This document shows, piece after piece, positions 24,817 to 33,670 of a DNA stretch of 38,390 nucleotides. The notes beneath the pieces were generated by a model. That model saw only the letters and a list, made by a program, of their open reading frames with translations. It did not search any database and had not been told where the DNA came from. How positions within the stretch are numbered: position 1 is the stretch's first letter; each line of letters begins with the position of its first letter. The stretch is from Streptomyces sp. 15-116A (lineage in GTDB: Bacteria; Actinomycetota; Actinomycetes; Streptomycetales; Streptomycetaceae), in NCBI RefSeq assembly GCF_025290915.1, contig NZ_JAOCQE010000033.1:1-38390 (forward strand), read 5' to 3'. The position numbers and the translations under genes are program-made.

Positions 24817-26205
24817 GTGCAATTCCACGACTCGATGATCAGCCTCGTCGGCAACACCCCGCTGGTGCGGCTCAACAGCGTGACCAAGGGCATCAGGGCG
24901 ACCGTCCTGGCCAAGGTGGAGTACTTCAACCCCGGCGGCTCCGTGAAGGACCGCATCGCCCTCAGGATGATCGAGGCCGCGGAGAAGAGCGGGGAGCTGA
25001 AGCCGGGCGGCACCATCGTGGAGCCGACCAGCGGCAACACCGGCGTCGGACTCGCCATCGTGGCCCAGCAGAAGGGCTACAAGTGCATCTTCGTGTGCCC
25101 GGACAAGGTCTCCACGGACAAGATCAACGTGCTGCGGGCCTACGGCGCCGAGGTCGTCGTCTGCCCGACCGCCGTGGCCCCCGAGCACCCCGACTCGTAC
25201 TACAACGTATCCGACCGCCTCGTCCGTGAGACGCCGGGCGCCTGGAAGCCGGACCAGTACTCCAACCCGAACAACCCCCTCTCGCACTACCACTCCACGG
25301 GCCCGGAGCTGTGGGAGCAGACCGAGGGGAGGATCACCCACTTCGTGGCCGGTGTCGGCACCGGCGGCACCATCTCCGGCACCGGGCGCTACCTCAAGGA
25401 GGCCAGCGAGGGGCGCGTCAAGGTGATCGGCGCCGACCCCGAGGGCTCGGTGTACTCCGGCGGCTCCGGGCGGCCGTACCTCGTCGAGGGCGTCGGTGAG
25501 GACTTCTGGCCCACCGCCTACGACCGGACCGTCGCGGACGAGATCGTCGCCGTCTCCGACAAGGACTCCTTCCAGATGACCCGCCGTCTCGCCAAGGAGG
25601 AGGGCCTGCTGGTCGGCGGCTCCTGCGGCATGGCGGTCGTGGCGGCGCTGGAGGTGGCGTCGCGGCTCGGTGAGGACGACGTGGTGGTGGTGCTGCTGCC
25701 GGACAGCGGGCGCGGCTACCTCAGCAAGATCTTCAACGACGAGTGGATGGCCGACTACGGCTTCCTGGAGGACGCGGGCCCGAGCGCCCGGGTCGCGGAC
25801 GTCCTCGAGGACAAGCAGGGCGGCTCGATGCCCTCCCTGGTCCACATGCACCCCGACGAGACGGTCGGCCAGGCGATCGAGGTGCTGCGCGAGTACGGCG
25901 TCTCGCAGATGCCGGTCGTCAAGCCGGGCGCCGGGCACCCGGACGTGATGGCCGCGGAGGTCGTCGGCTCGGTGGTGGAGCGGGAGCTGCTGGACGCGCT
26001 GTTCAGCAAGTCCGCCTCGCTGGACGACCCGCTGGAGAAGCACATGTCGGCGCCGCTGCCGCAGGTCGGCTCCGGTGAGCCGGTCGCCGATCTGATGGCG
26101 GTGCTGGGCAAGGCGGACGCGGCGATCGTCCTGGTCGAGGGCAAGCCGACGGGTGTCGTCAGCCGGCAGGACCTGCTGGCGTTCCTCGCGAAGGGCGGGA
26201 AGTGA
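24817..26205 (+). CDS. cbs: Cystathionine beta-synthase
   Basis: A 462-residue PLP enzyme condensing serine and homocysteine to cystathionine (reverse transsulfuration). The N-terminal fold-type II domain carries the PLP Lys44 in NPGGSVKDR, the loop EPTSGNTGVGLA, and the phosphate-binding GVGTGGTISGTGRY. VLLPDSGRGYLSKIF ends the catalytic part. Two CBS repeats follow (about 335-460), with SRVADVLEDK-like start and VLVEGKPTGVVSRQDLLAFL at the end; this distinguishes it from plain cysteine synthase. There is no N-terminal haem domain, as usual in bacteria. GTG 24817 has GGAG about seven bases upstream. Cystathionine gamma-lyase is not encoded nearby. Confidence 0.95.
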   Translation: MQFHDSMISLVGNTPLVRLNSVTKGIRATVLAKVEYFNPGGSVKDRIALRMIEAAEKSGELKPGGTIVEPTSGNTGVGLAIVAQQKGYKCIFVCPDKVSTDKINVLRAYGAEVVVCPTAVAPEHPDSYYNVSDRLVRETPGAWKPDQYSNPNNPLSHYHSTGPELWEQTEGRITHFVAGVGTGGTISGTGRYLKEASEGRVKVIGADPEGSVYSGGSGRPYLVEGVGEDFWPTAYDRTVADEIVAVSDKDSFQMTRRLAKEEGLLVGGSCGMAVVAALEVASRLGEDDVVVVLLPDSGRGYLSKIFNDEWMADYGFLEDAGPSARVADVLEDKQGGSMPSLVHMHPDETVGQAIEVLREYGVSQMPVVKPGAGHPDVMAAEVVGSVVERELLDALFSKSASLDDPLEKHMSAPLPQVGSGEPVADLMAVLGKADAAIVLVEGKPTGVVSRQDLLAFLAKGGK

Positions 26206-26493
26206 CGGCGGGCGCTGCGGGCGCCTGGTGAACGGACTCTGAACTGACGCTGAACGCAGCGCTGTTGAGCCGTACGTGATCTTCGTGGACTTCGCGGAAG
26301 TGGTACGAGGGCGTCACGTTCGCGCAGCACTCGCTTAACACGCGTCCGGCAGATTGGTGGGCGTCGGCAGGGACGGGAGCGGCTCCCCGTTCCGGCCGAC
26401 GGTGAAACGGCGTCAAGGACCTCCGGAGCGGCTCCCGGACCTCCACCGACGCCACGGACGCGCGATCCGGCTCAGGCCCGGCCCCGCGTCCCT
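26206..26493. other. Gap between convergent genes, nothing recognised
   Basis: About 290 bases between the cbs stop and the terminator hairpin. I see a repeated CTGAAC (near 26240 and 26250) and partial GACTTCGCGGAAGT symmetry, but no gene, promoter pair or known RNA family that I can support. Confidence 0.3.
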
Positions 26494-26550
26494 CGCGGGG
26501 ACCGCCGTCGTCCCGCCCCCCGGGCGACCGGGGGTGCGGCGGTCCCCGCG
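26494..26550. terminator. Terminator between cbs and the convergent membrane gene
   Basis: CGCGGGGACCGCCG (26494-26507) and CGGCGGTCCCCGCG (26537-26550) give a perfect 14-bp stem, with a second CCCC/GGGG pairing within the loop. It can terminate from both strands. Confidence 0.88.
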
Positions 26551-26566
26551 CATGAAATTCCGGCGT

Positions 26567-26998
26567 TCAGCCTTCCCAGTCGCCGTCCCGCTCGCCGCCG
26601 CGGCGGGTGAACAGGCCCGGGTTGGTGCGGGCCGCCTGGGCGACGTTGACGCCGACGATGCCCAGCCAGGTCACCAGCAGGCCGGGCAGATGGCCGAGGC
26701 TCCCCCCGATCGCGGACAGCGGTACCGCGAGGACGAGGGAGACGATCGCGAAGCCGTAGCGGTCGCCCCAGCTGTCCGTCGCCCTCGGGGCCTTCGACTC
26801 CCGGGCCACCGTCATCTGCTGCTCGGCGATCTGCCGGCGCACCCGGCGCTCCACCGCGCCGTCGATGCGCTGGTCGACCTTCTCCAGGAACGAGTCGATC
26901 AGCGCCGACTCGTACTCCTCGCCCAGCTCCCTGCGCGCCTGCAGGGTGGCGTCGAGTTCCTTCTTCAGCTCGCCGTCCCGCGCGTCCATTCCGCTCAT
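26567..26998 (-). CDS. Small integral membrane protein, function unknown
   Basis: A 143-residue protein with a charged helical N-terminal half (about 1-70, ELKKELDATLQARRELGEEY, then a putative coiled coil) and two hydrophobic segments (about 80-120) separated by Gly/Pro. Its C-terminus is polar and ends in RRGGERDGDWEG. ATG 26998 is chosen (GGGG four bases upstream); ATG 26989 is an alternative. I cannot assign a family. It is divergent from the sugar transporter genes but shows no functional link with them. Confidence 0.75.
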   Translation of the reverse strand: MSGMDARDGELKKELDATLQARRELGEEYESALIDSFLEKVDQRIDGAVERRVRRQIAEQQMTVARESKAPRATDSWGDRYGFAIVSLVLAVPLSAIGGSLGHLPGLLVTWLGIVGVNVAQAARTNPGLFTRRGGERDGDWEG

Positions 26999-27336
26999 GC
27001 GCCCCACGGTAGGCAGCCCCACCCCCCATCGCACTGGGGCTAACCCCCGTTCCGAGGCGGGGGCGGGCCGGGCGGTGCTTCGGAGCCGAACCCGCTGTCA
27101 AGAATTTGCAATCGCCTGTTTGCTTCTCGCCGCCGCAGCTGCGTCGATCCGGGCCGTCTCAGCCCCTCTGTAGGGGCGTACGCCGTCAGTCGACTGATCA
27201 TTGTCAAGCAATTACGAAATTGACGCGATATCTTGCGCACTGCTGTCGGCGGTGGTTGAGTGTGCCGCGCCCCACAGACGCACCGAGTCGCACCGATGGT
27301 GGGGCCTCCTGCTGTCCTTGCCCGAAGGGGACCACC
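26999..27336. promoter_or_regulatory. Regulatory region upstream of the sugar transporter operon
   Basis: This 338-bp region contains an A/T-rich patch at 27196-27236. In it lie TTGTCA (27201), the inverted pair CAATT-ACGA-AATTG (27209-27222), TTGACG (27220-27225) and one TCTTGCG (27231-27237). The last is the same heptamer that occurs three times before the LacI gene of this locus, so it is a candidate binding site for that regulator. No promoter pair with good spacing is certain. Confidence 0.45.
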
Positions 27337-28752
27337 ATGAGAAGTGCCCGGCTCCGTCGTACTCGCCGCGCCGGCGCGGCCGCCCTCGTCTGCGCGCTCA
27401 CGCTGACCGCCCTCGCCGCCTGCGGCACGAGCAGCAGCAGTGACGACGACGGCGGTGCCGAAGGCAGCGGCTCGTCCGACCCGTCCGCGCCGCTGGATCC
27501 CGAGACCAAGGTGTCGATCACCATCGACTGCATGCCCCCGGCGGCGAAGGCGGCCGAGCTGAAGCAGTGGAAGGAGGACGTCGCCGCGTTCAACAAGATC
27601 TACCCGAACGTCAGGATCGAGGGCCGCTCCACGCCCGGGCAGTGTCTGGAACCGCCGCGCTTCACGGCGATGCTGAAGGCGAAGTCGCAGCCGGACGTCT
27701 TCTACACCTACTTCACCGACCTGCCGCAGGTGCTCTCCGAGGACGGCGCCGAGGACATCACCGCCTACGTCAACGACAAGACCGTCCCGGCGCTGAAGGA
27801 CATCGACCCCAACGTCCTCGGCATGCTCAAGCAGGGCGACAAGCTCTACGGCCTGCCCACCAGCAACTACACGATGGGCCTGATGGTCAACCGCAAGCTG
27901 TTCGAGAAGGCCGGACTCGACCCCGACAACCCGCCGCGCACCTGGGACGAGGTCCGCACCGCCGCCAAGAAGATCGCCGGCCTCGGCGACGGCATCGCCG
28001 GCTACGGCGACTACAGCGCGGGCAACAACGGCGGCTGGCACTTCACCGCCGAGATGTACAGCCGCGGCGGCGACGTCGTGGACGCGAGCGGCAAGAAGGC
28101 CGCGTTCAACGACGACATCGGCCGCGCGCTCGCCGAGGACCTCCGCGCCATGCGCTGGGAGGACGACAGCATGGGCAAGACCCAGCTGCTGAAGTGGGGG
28201 GACCTGCAGAAGCAGATCGCCTCCGACAAGCTCGGCATGTTCATCGCCGCGCCCGACAACATCGCGTACATGGTCCAGCAACTCGGCGCCGAGTACGACA
28301 ACTTCGGCATGGGCCCGATACCCGGCGGCGAGAACACACTGGCCGGCGGCAACGCCTACATGATCAAGAAGGGCATCTCCCCGGACAAGGTCAAGGCCGC
28401 CGTCGCCTGGCTCAACTTCAAGAACCTCACCGTCGGCAAGGGCCAGTTCGACTGGGCCCGCACCAAGGCGGACGGTCTGCCGGTCGGCCTCCCGCAGCCC
28501 AACTTCTGGCTGGGCGAGTCAAAGAAGAAGGACGACGCCAACCGCGCGGAGAGCGCCACCATGAACGTCGCCGCCTTCAAGGCCTTCATGGACAACCCCG
28601 TCCCGAGCAAGCCGGAGCCGCCGAAGGCGCAGGAGATCTACAAGATCCTCGACACCGTGATGTCCGGCATCCTCACCAACGAGGACGCCGACATCGACAA
28701 GCTCCTCGACACCGCCGAGTCGCAGGTCAACCAGGTGCTGGCCAACCAGTGA
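27337..28752 (+). CDS. Carbohydrate ABC transporter substrate-binding lipoprotein
   Basis: A 471-residue family 1 solute-binding protein, tethered outside the membrane. The signal peptide ends with lipobox LAAC (Cys about 29), then a Ser/Asp/Gly-rich spacer. The fold signatures of sugar-binding proteins follow: FNKIYPNVRIEG, FTAMLKAKSQPDVFYTYF, GLPTSNYTMGLMVNRKLFEKAG and WDEVRTAAKKIAG, plus GNAYMIKKG in the second lobe. ATG 27337 has AAGGGGA six bases upstream. The two permease genes and the alpha-glucosidase follow on the same strand. The ligand is predicted to be an alpha-linked gluco-oligosaccharide, from context only. Confidence 0.93.
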   Translation: MRSARLRRTRRAGAAALVCALTLTALAACGTSSSSDDDGGAEGSGSSDPSAPLDPETKVSITIDCMPPAAKAAELKQWKEDVAAFNKIYPNVRIEGRSTPGQCLEPPRFTAMLKAKSQPDVFYTYFTDLPQVLSEDGAEDITAYVNDKTVPALKDIDPNVLGMLKQGDKLYGLPTSNYTMGLMVNRKLFEKAGLDPDNPPRTWDEVRTAAKKIAGLGDGIAGYGDYSAGNNGGWHFTAEMYSRGGDVVDASGKKAAFNDDIGRALAEDLRAMRWEDDSMGKTQLLKWGDLQKQIASDKLGMFIAAPDNIAYMVQQLGAEYDNFGMGPIPGGENTLAGGNAYMIKKGISPDKVKAAVAWLNFKNLTVGKGQFDWARTKADGLPVGLPQPNFWLGESKKKDDANRAESATMNVAAFKAFMDNPVPSKPEPPKAQEIYKILDTVMSGILTNEDADIDKLLDTAESQVNQVLANQ

Positions 28753-28817
28753 CGGCCCCGGGCGGGGCGGCGGGGCGTCCTCCCCGTACCGCCCCGCCCC
28801 AGTCCGAAGGAGCGACG

Positions 28818-29780
28818 ATGCCGGCCCCGAGCCTGACCCCGAGCAAGGCGGGACCTCCCCGCCACCCCGAGCCGCGCCGCCGCACGGGCGCCCCGCCCAC
28901 CGGCGGCCGGCTCACCAGGAACCTGCGGCGCAATCTGACCGCCCACGCCTTCCTCATCGGGGCGGTCCTGTGCTTCGCGGTGTTCTCCTGGTACCCGATG
29001 ATCAGGGAGTTCTTCCTCGCCTTCCAGAAGACCGAGAACGGCGAGACCGTCTGGGTGGGCTGGGACAACTTCACCACGGTCCTCAACGACCCCGCCTTCT
29101 GGCAGGCCTGGGGCAACACCTTCTGGTTCACCCTCCTGGCGCTGCTCCTCGGCTTCGTCGTCCCGTTCTTCCTGGCCATCGTCATCAACGAGTTCCGCCA
29201 CGGCCAGGGCTATCTCCGGCTGCTGGTCTACCTGCCGGTGATGCTGCCGCCGGTCGCGGCCGTCCTGCTCTTCCAGTACCTCTACGACCCGGGCTACGGC
29301 CTGCTCAACGAACTGCTCGGCGCCCTCGGTCTGCCCGAGCAGCAGTGGCTGCAGGACGCCGACATCGCGATGTTCTCCCTGGTCATCGCGTCGACGTGGA
29401 TGAACATGGGCGGGGCCACGCTGATCTACCTCGCCGCGCTCCAGGGCATCCCGGGCGAGCTGTACGAGGCGGCCGAACTGGACGGCGCCGGGCTGCTGCG
29501 CAAGATCTGGCACGTCACCGTCCCGCAGACCCGGCTGATCCTCTCCCTGATGCTGCTCATGCAGATCATCGCCACCATGCAGGTCTTCGTGGAGCCGTTC
29601 CTGCTCACCGGCGGTTCCGGCCCCGAGGGGTCCACGACGACGGTCGTCTACCTGATCTACCAGTACGCCTTCAACTTCAACAACTACGGTGCCGCCGCGG
29701 CGCTCGGCCTGATGCTGCTCGTACTCCTCGCCGGATTCTCGGCCGCGTACGTCAAGCTCAGCCGCGCCGAGGAGCCGTAG
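28818..29780 (+). CDS. Sugar ABC transporter permease (MalF type)
   Basis: A 320-residue inner-membrane protein with a basic, Pro-rich N-terminal tail (about 1-42) and six predicted helices. The EAA loop that contacts the ATPase is EAAELDGAGLLRKIWHVTVP. ATG 28818 has GAAGGAG five bases upstream, 65 bases after the binding-protein gene. It pairs with the next permease. No ATP-binding gene is present in the locus; in Streptomyces the shared ATPase MsiK usually drives such importers. Confidence 0.93.
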   Translation: MPAPSLTPSKAGPPRHPEPRRRTGAPPTGGRLTRNLRRNLTAHAFLIGAVLCFAVFSWYPMIREFFLAFQKTENGETVWVGWDNFTTVLNDPAFWQAWGNTFWFTLLALLLGFVVPFFLAIVINEFRHGQGYLRLLVYLPVMLPPVAAVLLFQYLYDPGYGLLNELLGALGLPEQQWLQDADIAMFSLVIASTWMNMGGATLIYLAALQGIPGELYEAAELDGAGLLRKIWHVTVPQTRLILSLMLLMQIIATMQVFVEPFLLTGGSGPEGSTTTVVYLIYQYAFNFNNYGAAAALGLMLLVLLAGFSAAYVKLSRAEEP

Positions 29781-29797
29781 GGCCGGGGGAGACCACC

Positions 29798-30673
29798 ATG
29801 TCCACGCGCACGCTCATCTCGCCGGCCCAGCTCGCCAGAGCCCGCGGCAAGCGCCTGTACTGGGCCGCCTTCGCCCTGGTCACCGGCGGCTTCACCCTCG
29901 TGTTCCTCGGGCCCCTGTACTGGCTGGTGTCCAGCGGCTTCAAGGACGCCCAGGAGGTGATCCGGACCCCGCCGACCCTGACGCCCGAGAGCTTCACACC
30001 CGGCAACTACAGCCGGGCCTGGGAGGTCATGGACCTGTCGTCCCTGCTGTTCAACACCCTCTACTACGCCTTCGGCGCGCTCGCGTTCCAGCTCGTCCTC
30101 GACGTCGCCGCCGCCTACTCGCTGTCCAAGCTGCGGCCCGTCTTCGGCAAGGCCATCCTCGGCATGATGCTGGCCACGCTGATGATCCCGGCGACCGTGC
30201 TCGTCGTACCCCAGTACCTGACCGTGCTCGACGTGCCGGTCGTCGAGCGGAACCTGCTCAACAGCCCCTGGGCGATCTGGCTGCCGTCGGTCACCAACGC
30301 TTTCAACATCTTCCTGCTGAAGCGGTTCTTCGACTCCGTCCCCAAGGAACTGCTCGACGCCGCCGCCATGGACGGCGCGTCCCCGATGCGCGTCCTGTGG
30401 TCGATCGTCCTGCCGATCTCCCGGCCCATCCTGGGCGTGGTGTCGATCTTCGCGGTCGTCGGCGTCTGGAAGGACTTCCTCTGGCCGATGCTCACCCTGC
30501 CGGACCCCGCGAAACAGACCCTCAACGTCGGCATCTACTCGCTCTCCAACGGCGTCCCGGTGAACGTGCTCATCGCCGCGCTGACGATCGCCTCCCTGCC
30601 GACCCTGATCATCTTCCTGATCTTCCAGCGCAACATCATGAGCGGCCTCACCGCCGGCGGCCTCAAGGGCTGA
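29798..30673 (+). CDS. Sugar ABC transporter permease (MalG type)
   Basis: A 291-residue membrane protein with six helices. The EAA loop is DAAAMDGASPMRVLWSIVLP, and the conserved start of the MalG group, FLGPLYWLVSSGFKDAQEV, is present. It begins 17 bases after the first permease (GGGGGA precedes ATG 29798), so the two are surely cotranscribed. It forms the transmembrane pore of the importer with its partner. Confidence 0.93.
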   Translation: MSTRTLISPAQLARARGKRLYWAAFALVTGGFTLVFLGPLYWLVSSGFKDAQEVIRTPPTLTPESFTPGNYSRAWEVMDLSSLLFNTLYYAFGALAFQLVLDVAAAYSLSKLRPVFGKAILGMMLATLMIPATVLVVPQYLTVLDVPVVERNLLNSPWAIWLPSVTNAFNIFLLKRFFDSVPKELLDAAAMDGASPMRVLWSIVLPISRPILGVVSIFAVVGVWKDFLWPMLTLPDPAKQTLNVGIYSLSNGVPVNVLIAALTIASLPTLIIFLIFQRNIMSGLTAGGLKG

Positions 30674-30733
30674 CGGCCCTTCCGCGGACCTGCTTCTTCC
30701 CCCGAGAAGACCCCCTGCCCGAAAGGAATGCCC

Positions 30734-32338
30734 GTGGTAGCCCCTCACCCGTCCCGCACCGACGACTGGTGGCGCGACGCCGTCATCTACCAGGTGTATC
30801 CCCGCAGCTTCGCCGACGGCGACGGCGACGGCACCGGTGACCTCGCGGGCGTCCGGGGGAGGCTGCCCTACCTCGCCGAACTCGGCGTCGACGCCGTCTG
30901 GTTCACCCCCTGGTATGCCTCCCCGATGGTCGACGGCGGTTACGACGTCGCCGACTACCGCGCCATCGACCCGGCCTTCGGCACCCTCGACGAGGCCGAG
31001 AAGCTGATCGCCGAGGCCGCCGAGCTCGGCATCGGGGTCATCGTCGACATCGTCCCCAACCACGTCTCCGATCAGCACCCCTGGTTCCGGGCCGCGCTGG
31101 AGGCCGGCCCCGGCAGCCCCGAACGGGAACGCTTCCACTTCCGTCCCGGCCGGGGCGAGCACGGGGAACTCCCGCCCAACGACTGGCCCTCGCAGTTCTC
31201 CGGGAACACCTGGACCCGGGTGCCCGACGGCGAGTGGTACCTGCACCTGTTCACCCCCGAGCAGCCCGACCTGAACTGGGCGCACCCGGACGTCCGCAAG
31301 GAGCACGAGGACATCCTGCGCTTCTGGTTCTCCCGGGGCGTCGCGGGCGTCCGCATCGACTCCGCCGCCCTGCTGGTCAAGGACCCCGCGCTGCCCGACT
31401 ACACCGAGGGCACCGACCCCTGCCCGTACATCGACCAGGACGAGCTGCACGACATCTACCGCTCCTGGCGGGCGATCGCCGACGAGTACGGCGCCGTGTT
31501 CGTCGGCGAGGTCTGGCTGCCCGACGCCGAACGCTTCGCCCGCTATCTGCGCCCCGACGAACTGCACACCGCCTTCAACTTCGCCTTCCTGGCCTGCCCC
31601 TGGGAGCCGGACCGGCTGCGCCGCACCATCGACAACACCCTCGCCGAGCACGCCCCCGTCGGCGCCCCCGCGACCTGGGTGCTCTGCAACCACGACGTCA
31701 CCCGCACCGTCACCCGGTACGGCCGCGAGGACACCGCCTTCGACTTCGCCACCAAACGCTTCGGCACCCCCACCGACCTGGAGCTCGGCACCCGCCGCGC
31801 CCGCGCCGCCGCCCTGCTCACGCTGGCCCTGCCCGGCTCGGTGTACCTGTACCAGGGCGAGGAACTGGGGCTGCCCGAGGCCGACATCCCCCGCGAGCGC
31901 ATCCAGGACCCGATGCACCTCCGCTCCGGCGGCACCGACCCCGGCCGCGACGGCTGCCGCGTCCCGCTGCCCTGGGCGGCCGAGGCCCCCTGGTACGGCT
32001 TCGGCACCGGCGCCGAGCCCTGGCTGCCCCAGCCCGAGGACTGGGCGCGGTACGCCGTCGACCGGCAGAGCGCCGACCCGGAGTCGATGCTCGCCCTGTA
32101 CCGCGAGGCGATGCAGCTGCGCCGGTCGGAGAAGGGTTTCGGCGACGGCACCCTGACCTGGCTGCCGGCTGCGGAGGGCGTGCTGGCCTTCGCCCGCGAC
32201 GAAGGACTGCTCTGTGTCGTCAACCTCTCGGAGCGGCCGGCCGCCCTCCCGACGTACCAGCGGCTGCTGCTCGCCAGCGGACCGCTGGCCGCGGACGGGA
32301 GCCTGCCGAGCGATACGGCGGTGTGGCTGCGCGCCTGA
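30734..32338 (+). CDS. GH13 alpha-glucosidase
   Basis: A 534-residue cytoplasmic glycoside hydrolase expected to release glucose from imported alpha-gluco-oligosaccharides. The four GH13 regions are present: region I DIVPNHVSD, region II GVRIDSAA with nucleophile Asp209, region III FVGEVWLPD with acid/base Glu259, and region IV CNHDVTR with Asp321. The start WWRDAVIYQVYPRSFADGDG is typical of the oligo-1,6-/alpha-glucosidase subgroup. GTG 30734 is preferred over ATG 30728, because AAAGGA ends right before that ATG and fits the GTG with a six-base gap. There is no signal peptide. It follows the permeases after 60 bases and likely belongs to their operon. Linkage preference is not decided by sequence. 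Confidence 0.93.
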   Translation: MVAPHPSRTDDWWRDAVIYQVYPRSFADGDGDGTGDLAGVRGRLPYLAELGVDAVWFTPWYASPMVDGGYDVADYRAIDPAFGTLDEAEKLIAEAAELGIGVIVDIVPNHVSDQHPWFRAALEAGPGSPERERFHFRPGRGEHGELPPNDWPSQFSGNTWTRVPDGEWYLHLFTPEQPDLNWAHPDVRKEHEDILRFWFSRGVAGVRIDSAALLVKDPALPDYTEGTDPCPYIDQDELHDIYRSWRAIADEYGAVFVGEVWLPDAERFARYLRPDELHTAFNFAFLACPWEPDRLRRTIDNTLAEHAPVGAPATWVLCNHDVTRTVTRYGREDTAFDFATKRFGTPTDLELGTRRARAAALLTLALPGSVYLYQGEELGLPEADIPRERIQDPMHLRSGGTDPGRDGCRVPLPWAAEAPWYGFGTGAEPWLPQPEDWARYAVDRQSADPESMLALYREAMQLRRSEKGFGDGTLTWLPAAEGVLAFARDEGLLCVVNLSERPAALPTYQRLLLASGPLAADGSLPSDTAVWLRA

Positions 32339-32395
32339 GCCTCTGTCGCGGGACGCCTCGGGCGGGCCGCGGGGCGGCGGGGTGCCGTAAGGGCT

Positions 32396-32474
32396 GCAAC
32401 GCGTTTGCGTCGTACTCAGGGCTGAAAGCTGAGAACGGACGTAATCTTCTTGCGGTTCTTGCGTTAGTCTTGCG
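32396..32474 (+). promoter_or_regulatory. LacI-gene promoter with operator-like repeats
   Basis: A palindrome-like GCAACGCGTTTGC (32396-32408) is typical of LacI-family sites. Downstream TCTTGCG occurs three times in the same orientation, at 32448, 32457 and 32468. TAGTCT (32465-32470) is a fair -10 box that would place the transcript start at the ATG at 32478, and no ribosome site precedes it. The direct CTTGC-type repeats recall the CTTGCAG repeats bound by Streptomyces MalR. Confidence 0.55.
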
Positions 32475-32477
32475 TGT

Positions 32478-33488
32478 ATGACGCGACGACTTGCTCAAGT
32501 GGCGAAGAAGGTCGGGGTCAGCGAGGCCACGGTGAGCCGGGTCCTCAATGGCAAGCCCGGAGTGTCCGAGGCGACCCGCCAGTCCGTGCTCACGGCGCTC
32601 GACGTCCTCGGGTACGAGCGGCCGACCCAGCTGCGCGGTGAGCGGGCCCGGCTGGTCGGACTGGTGCTGCCGGAGCTGCAGAACCCGATCTTCCCGGCGT
32701 TCGCGGAGGTCATCGGGGGCGCGCTGGCGCAGCAGGGGCTGACGCCCGTGCTGTGCACGCAGACCAAGGGCGGCGTCTCCGAGGCGGACTACGTGGACCT
32801 GCTGCTCCAGCAGCAGGTCTCGGGCGTCGTCTTCGCCGGCGGTCTCTTCGCGCAGGCCGACGCGCCGCACGAGCACTACCGCCGGCTGGCCGAGCGCAAC
32901 ATCCCCGTCGTCCTGGTCAACGCGTCGATCGAGGGGCTGGACTTCCCCTGTGTGGCCTGCGACGACGCCGTCGCCGTCGAGCAGGCCTGGCGCCATCTCG
33001 CCTCGCTCGGACACGAGCGGATCGGCATGGTGCTCGGCCCCGCCGACCATGTGCCCTCCCGCCGCAAGCTGGAGGCCGCCCGGAAGGCGGCGAAGGACGC
33101 GGGCACCGAGCTGGCCGACGCGTTCGTGGAGCGGTCGATCTTCTCGCTGGAGGGCGGGCAGGCCGCGACCGCGCGTCTGCTGGACCGGGGCGTCACCGGC
33201 ATCGTGTGCGGCAGCGACCCGCTGGCCCTGGGCGCGATCAGGGCCGCCCGCCGGCGCGGGCTCACCGTCCCGGCGGACGTGTCGGTGGTCGGCTTCGACG
33301 ACTCCGCCTTCATGACCTGCACCGAACCGCCCCTGTCGACCGTCCGCCAGCCCATCGAGGCCATGGGCCGCGCCGCCGTCGACCTGCTGTGCGCCCAGAT
33401 CCAGGGCACCCAGGCCCACCCAGGCGAGCTGCTCTTCGAGCCCGAGCTGGTCGTGCGCGGATCGACGGCGCCGCCGCCGGCCCGCTGA
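32478..33488 (+). CDS. LacI-family regulator, MalR-like
   Basis: A 336-residue repressor. The N-terminal helix-turn-helix with hinge is RLAQVAKKVGVSEATVSRVL followed by NGKPGVSEATR and LDVLGYERP (about 1-55); the sugar-binding core follows, with LVGLVLPELQNPIFPAFA, GHERIGMVLGP and ADVSVVGFDDSAFM. Overall it resembles Streptomyces MalR, the maltose-operon repressor, but is a different copy in a different locus. It probably controls the upstream transporter/alpha-glucosidase operon, itself, and perhaps the downstream GH87 gene. The effector sugar is unknown. ATG 32478 lacks a ribosome site and seems to be leaderless. A canonical terminator follows. Confidence 0.93.
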   Translation: MTRRLAQVAKKVGVSEATVSRVLNGKPGVSEATRQSVLTALDVLGYERPTQLRGERARLVGLVLPELQNPIFPAFAEVIGGALAQQGLTPVLCTQTKGGVSEADYVDLLLQQQVSGVVFAGGLFAQADAPHEHYRRLAERNIPVVLVNASIEGLDFPCVACDDAVAVEQAWRHLASLGHERIGMVLGPADHVPSRRKLEAARKAAKDAGTELADAFVERSIFSLEGGQAATARLLDRGVTGIVCGSDPLALGAIRAARRRGLTVPADVSVVGFDDSAFMTCTEPPLSTVRQPIEAMGRAAVDLLCAQIQGTQAHPGELLFEPELVVRGSTAPPPAR

Positions 33489-33516
33489 CCTCACCGAGGC
33501 CCGCCTGCTGATCCCC

Positions 33517-33555
33517 GTCCCCGGAACGCTCTCGGCGTTCCGGGGACTCTTTTTT
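33517..33555 (+). terminator. Intrinsic terminator after the LacI gene
   Basis: GTCCCCGGAACGC (33517-33529) and GCGTTCCGGGGAC (33535-33547) form a perfect 13-bp stem with loop TCTCG, followed by TCTTTTTT. It separates the regulator from the GH87 gene. Confidence 0.95.
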
Positions 33556-33576
33556 GTCGTGGCTTCGACAGAAGCG

Positions 33577-33602
33577 TTGACAAAGCAAGCACCCGGTAGA
33601 AA
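33577..33602 (+). promoter_or_regulatory. Candidate promoter of the GH87 gene
   Basis: A consensus TTGACA (33577-33582) is followed by TAGAAA (33597-33602) at a short 14-base spacing, so the -10 assignment is doubtful. The same A/T-rich stretch holds AAGCAAGC, a CTTGC core on the opposite strand, but no exact TCTTGCG. Confidence 0.4.
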
Positions 33603-33670
33603 CCTGACCCTCCAGCACGCGCAAATAGGACACAGATTTACTCAAGAAAGTGTCTAGCGGAGAGGCTGTC

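Noticed and set aside
30728..30733. ATG 30728 as the start of the alpha-glucosidase
   Set aside because: The ribosome site AAAGGA ends directly before this ATG. The GTG at 30734 has the right spacing, although the two-codon difference does not affect function.
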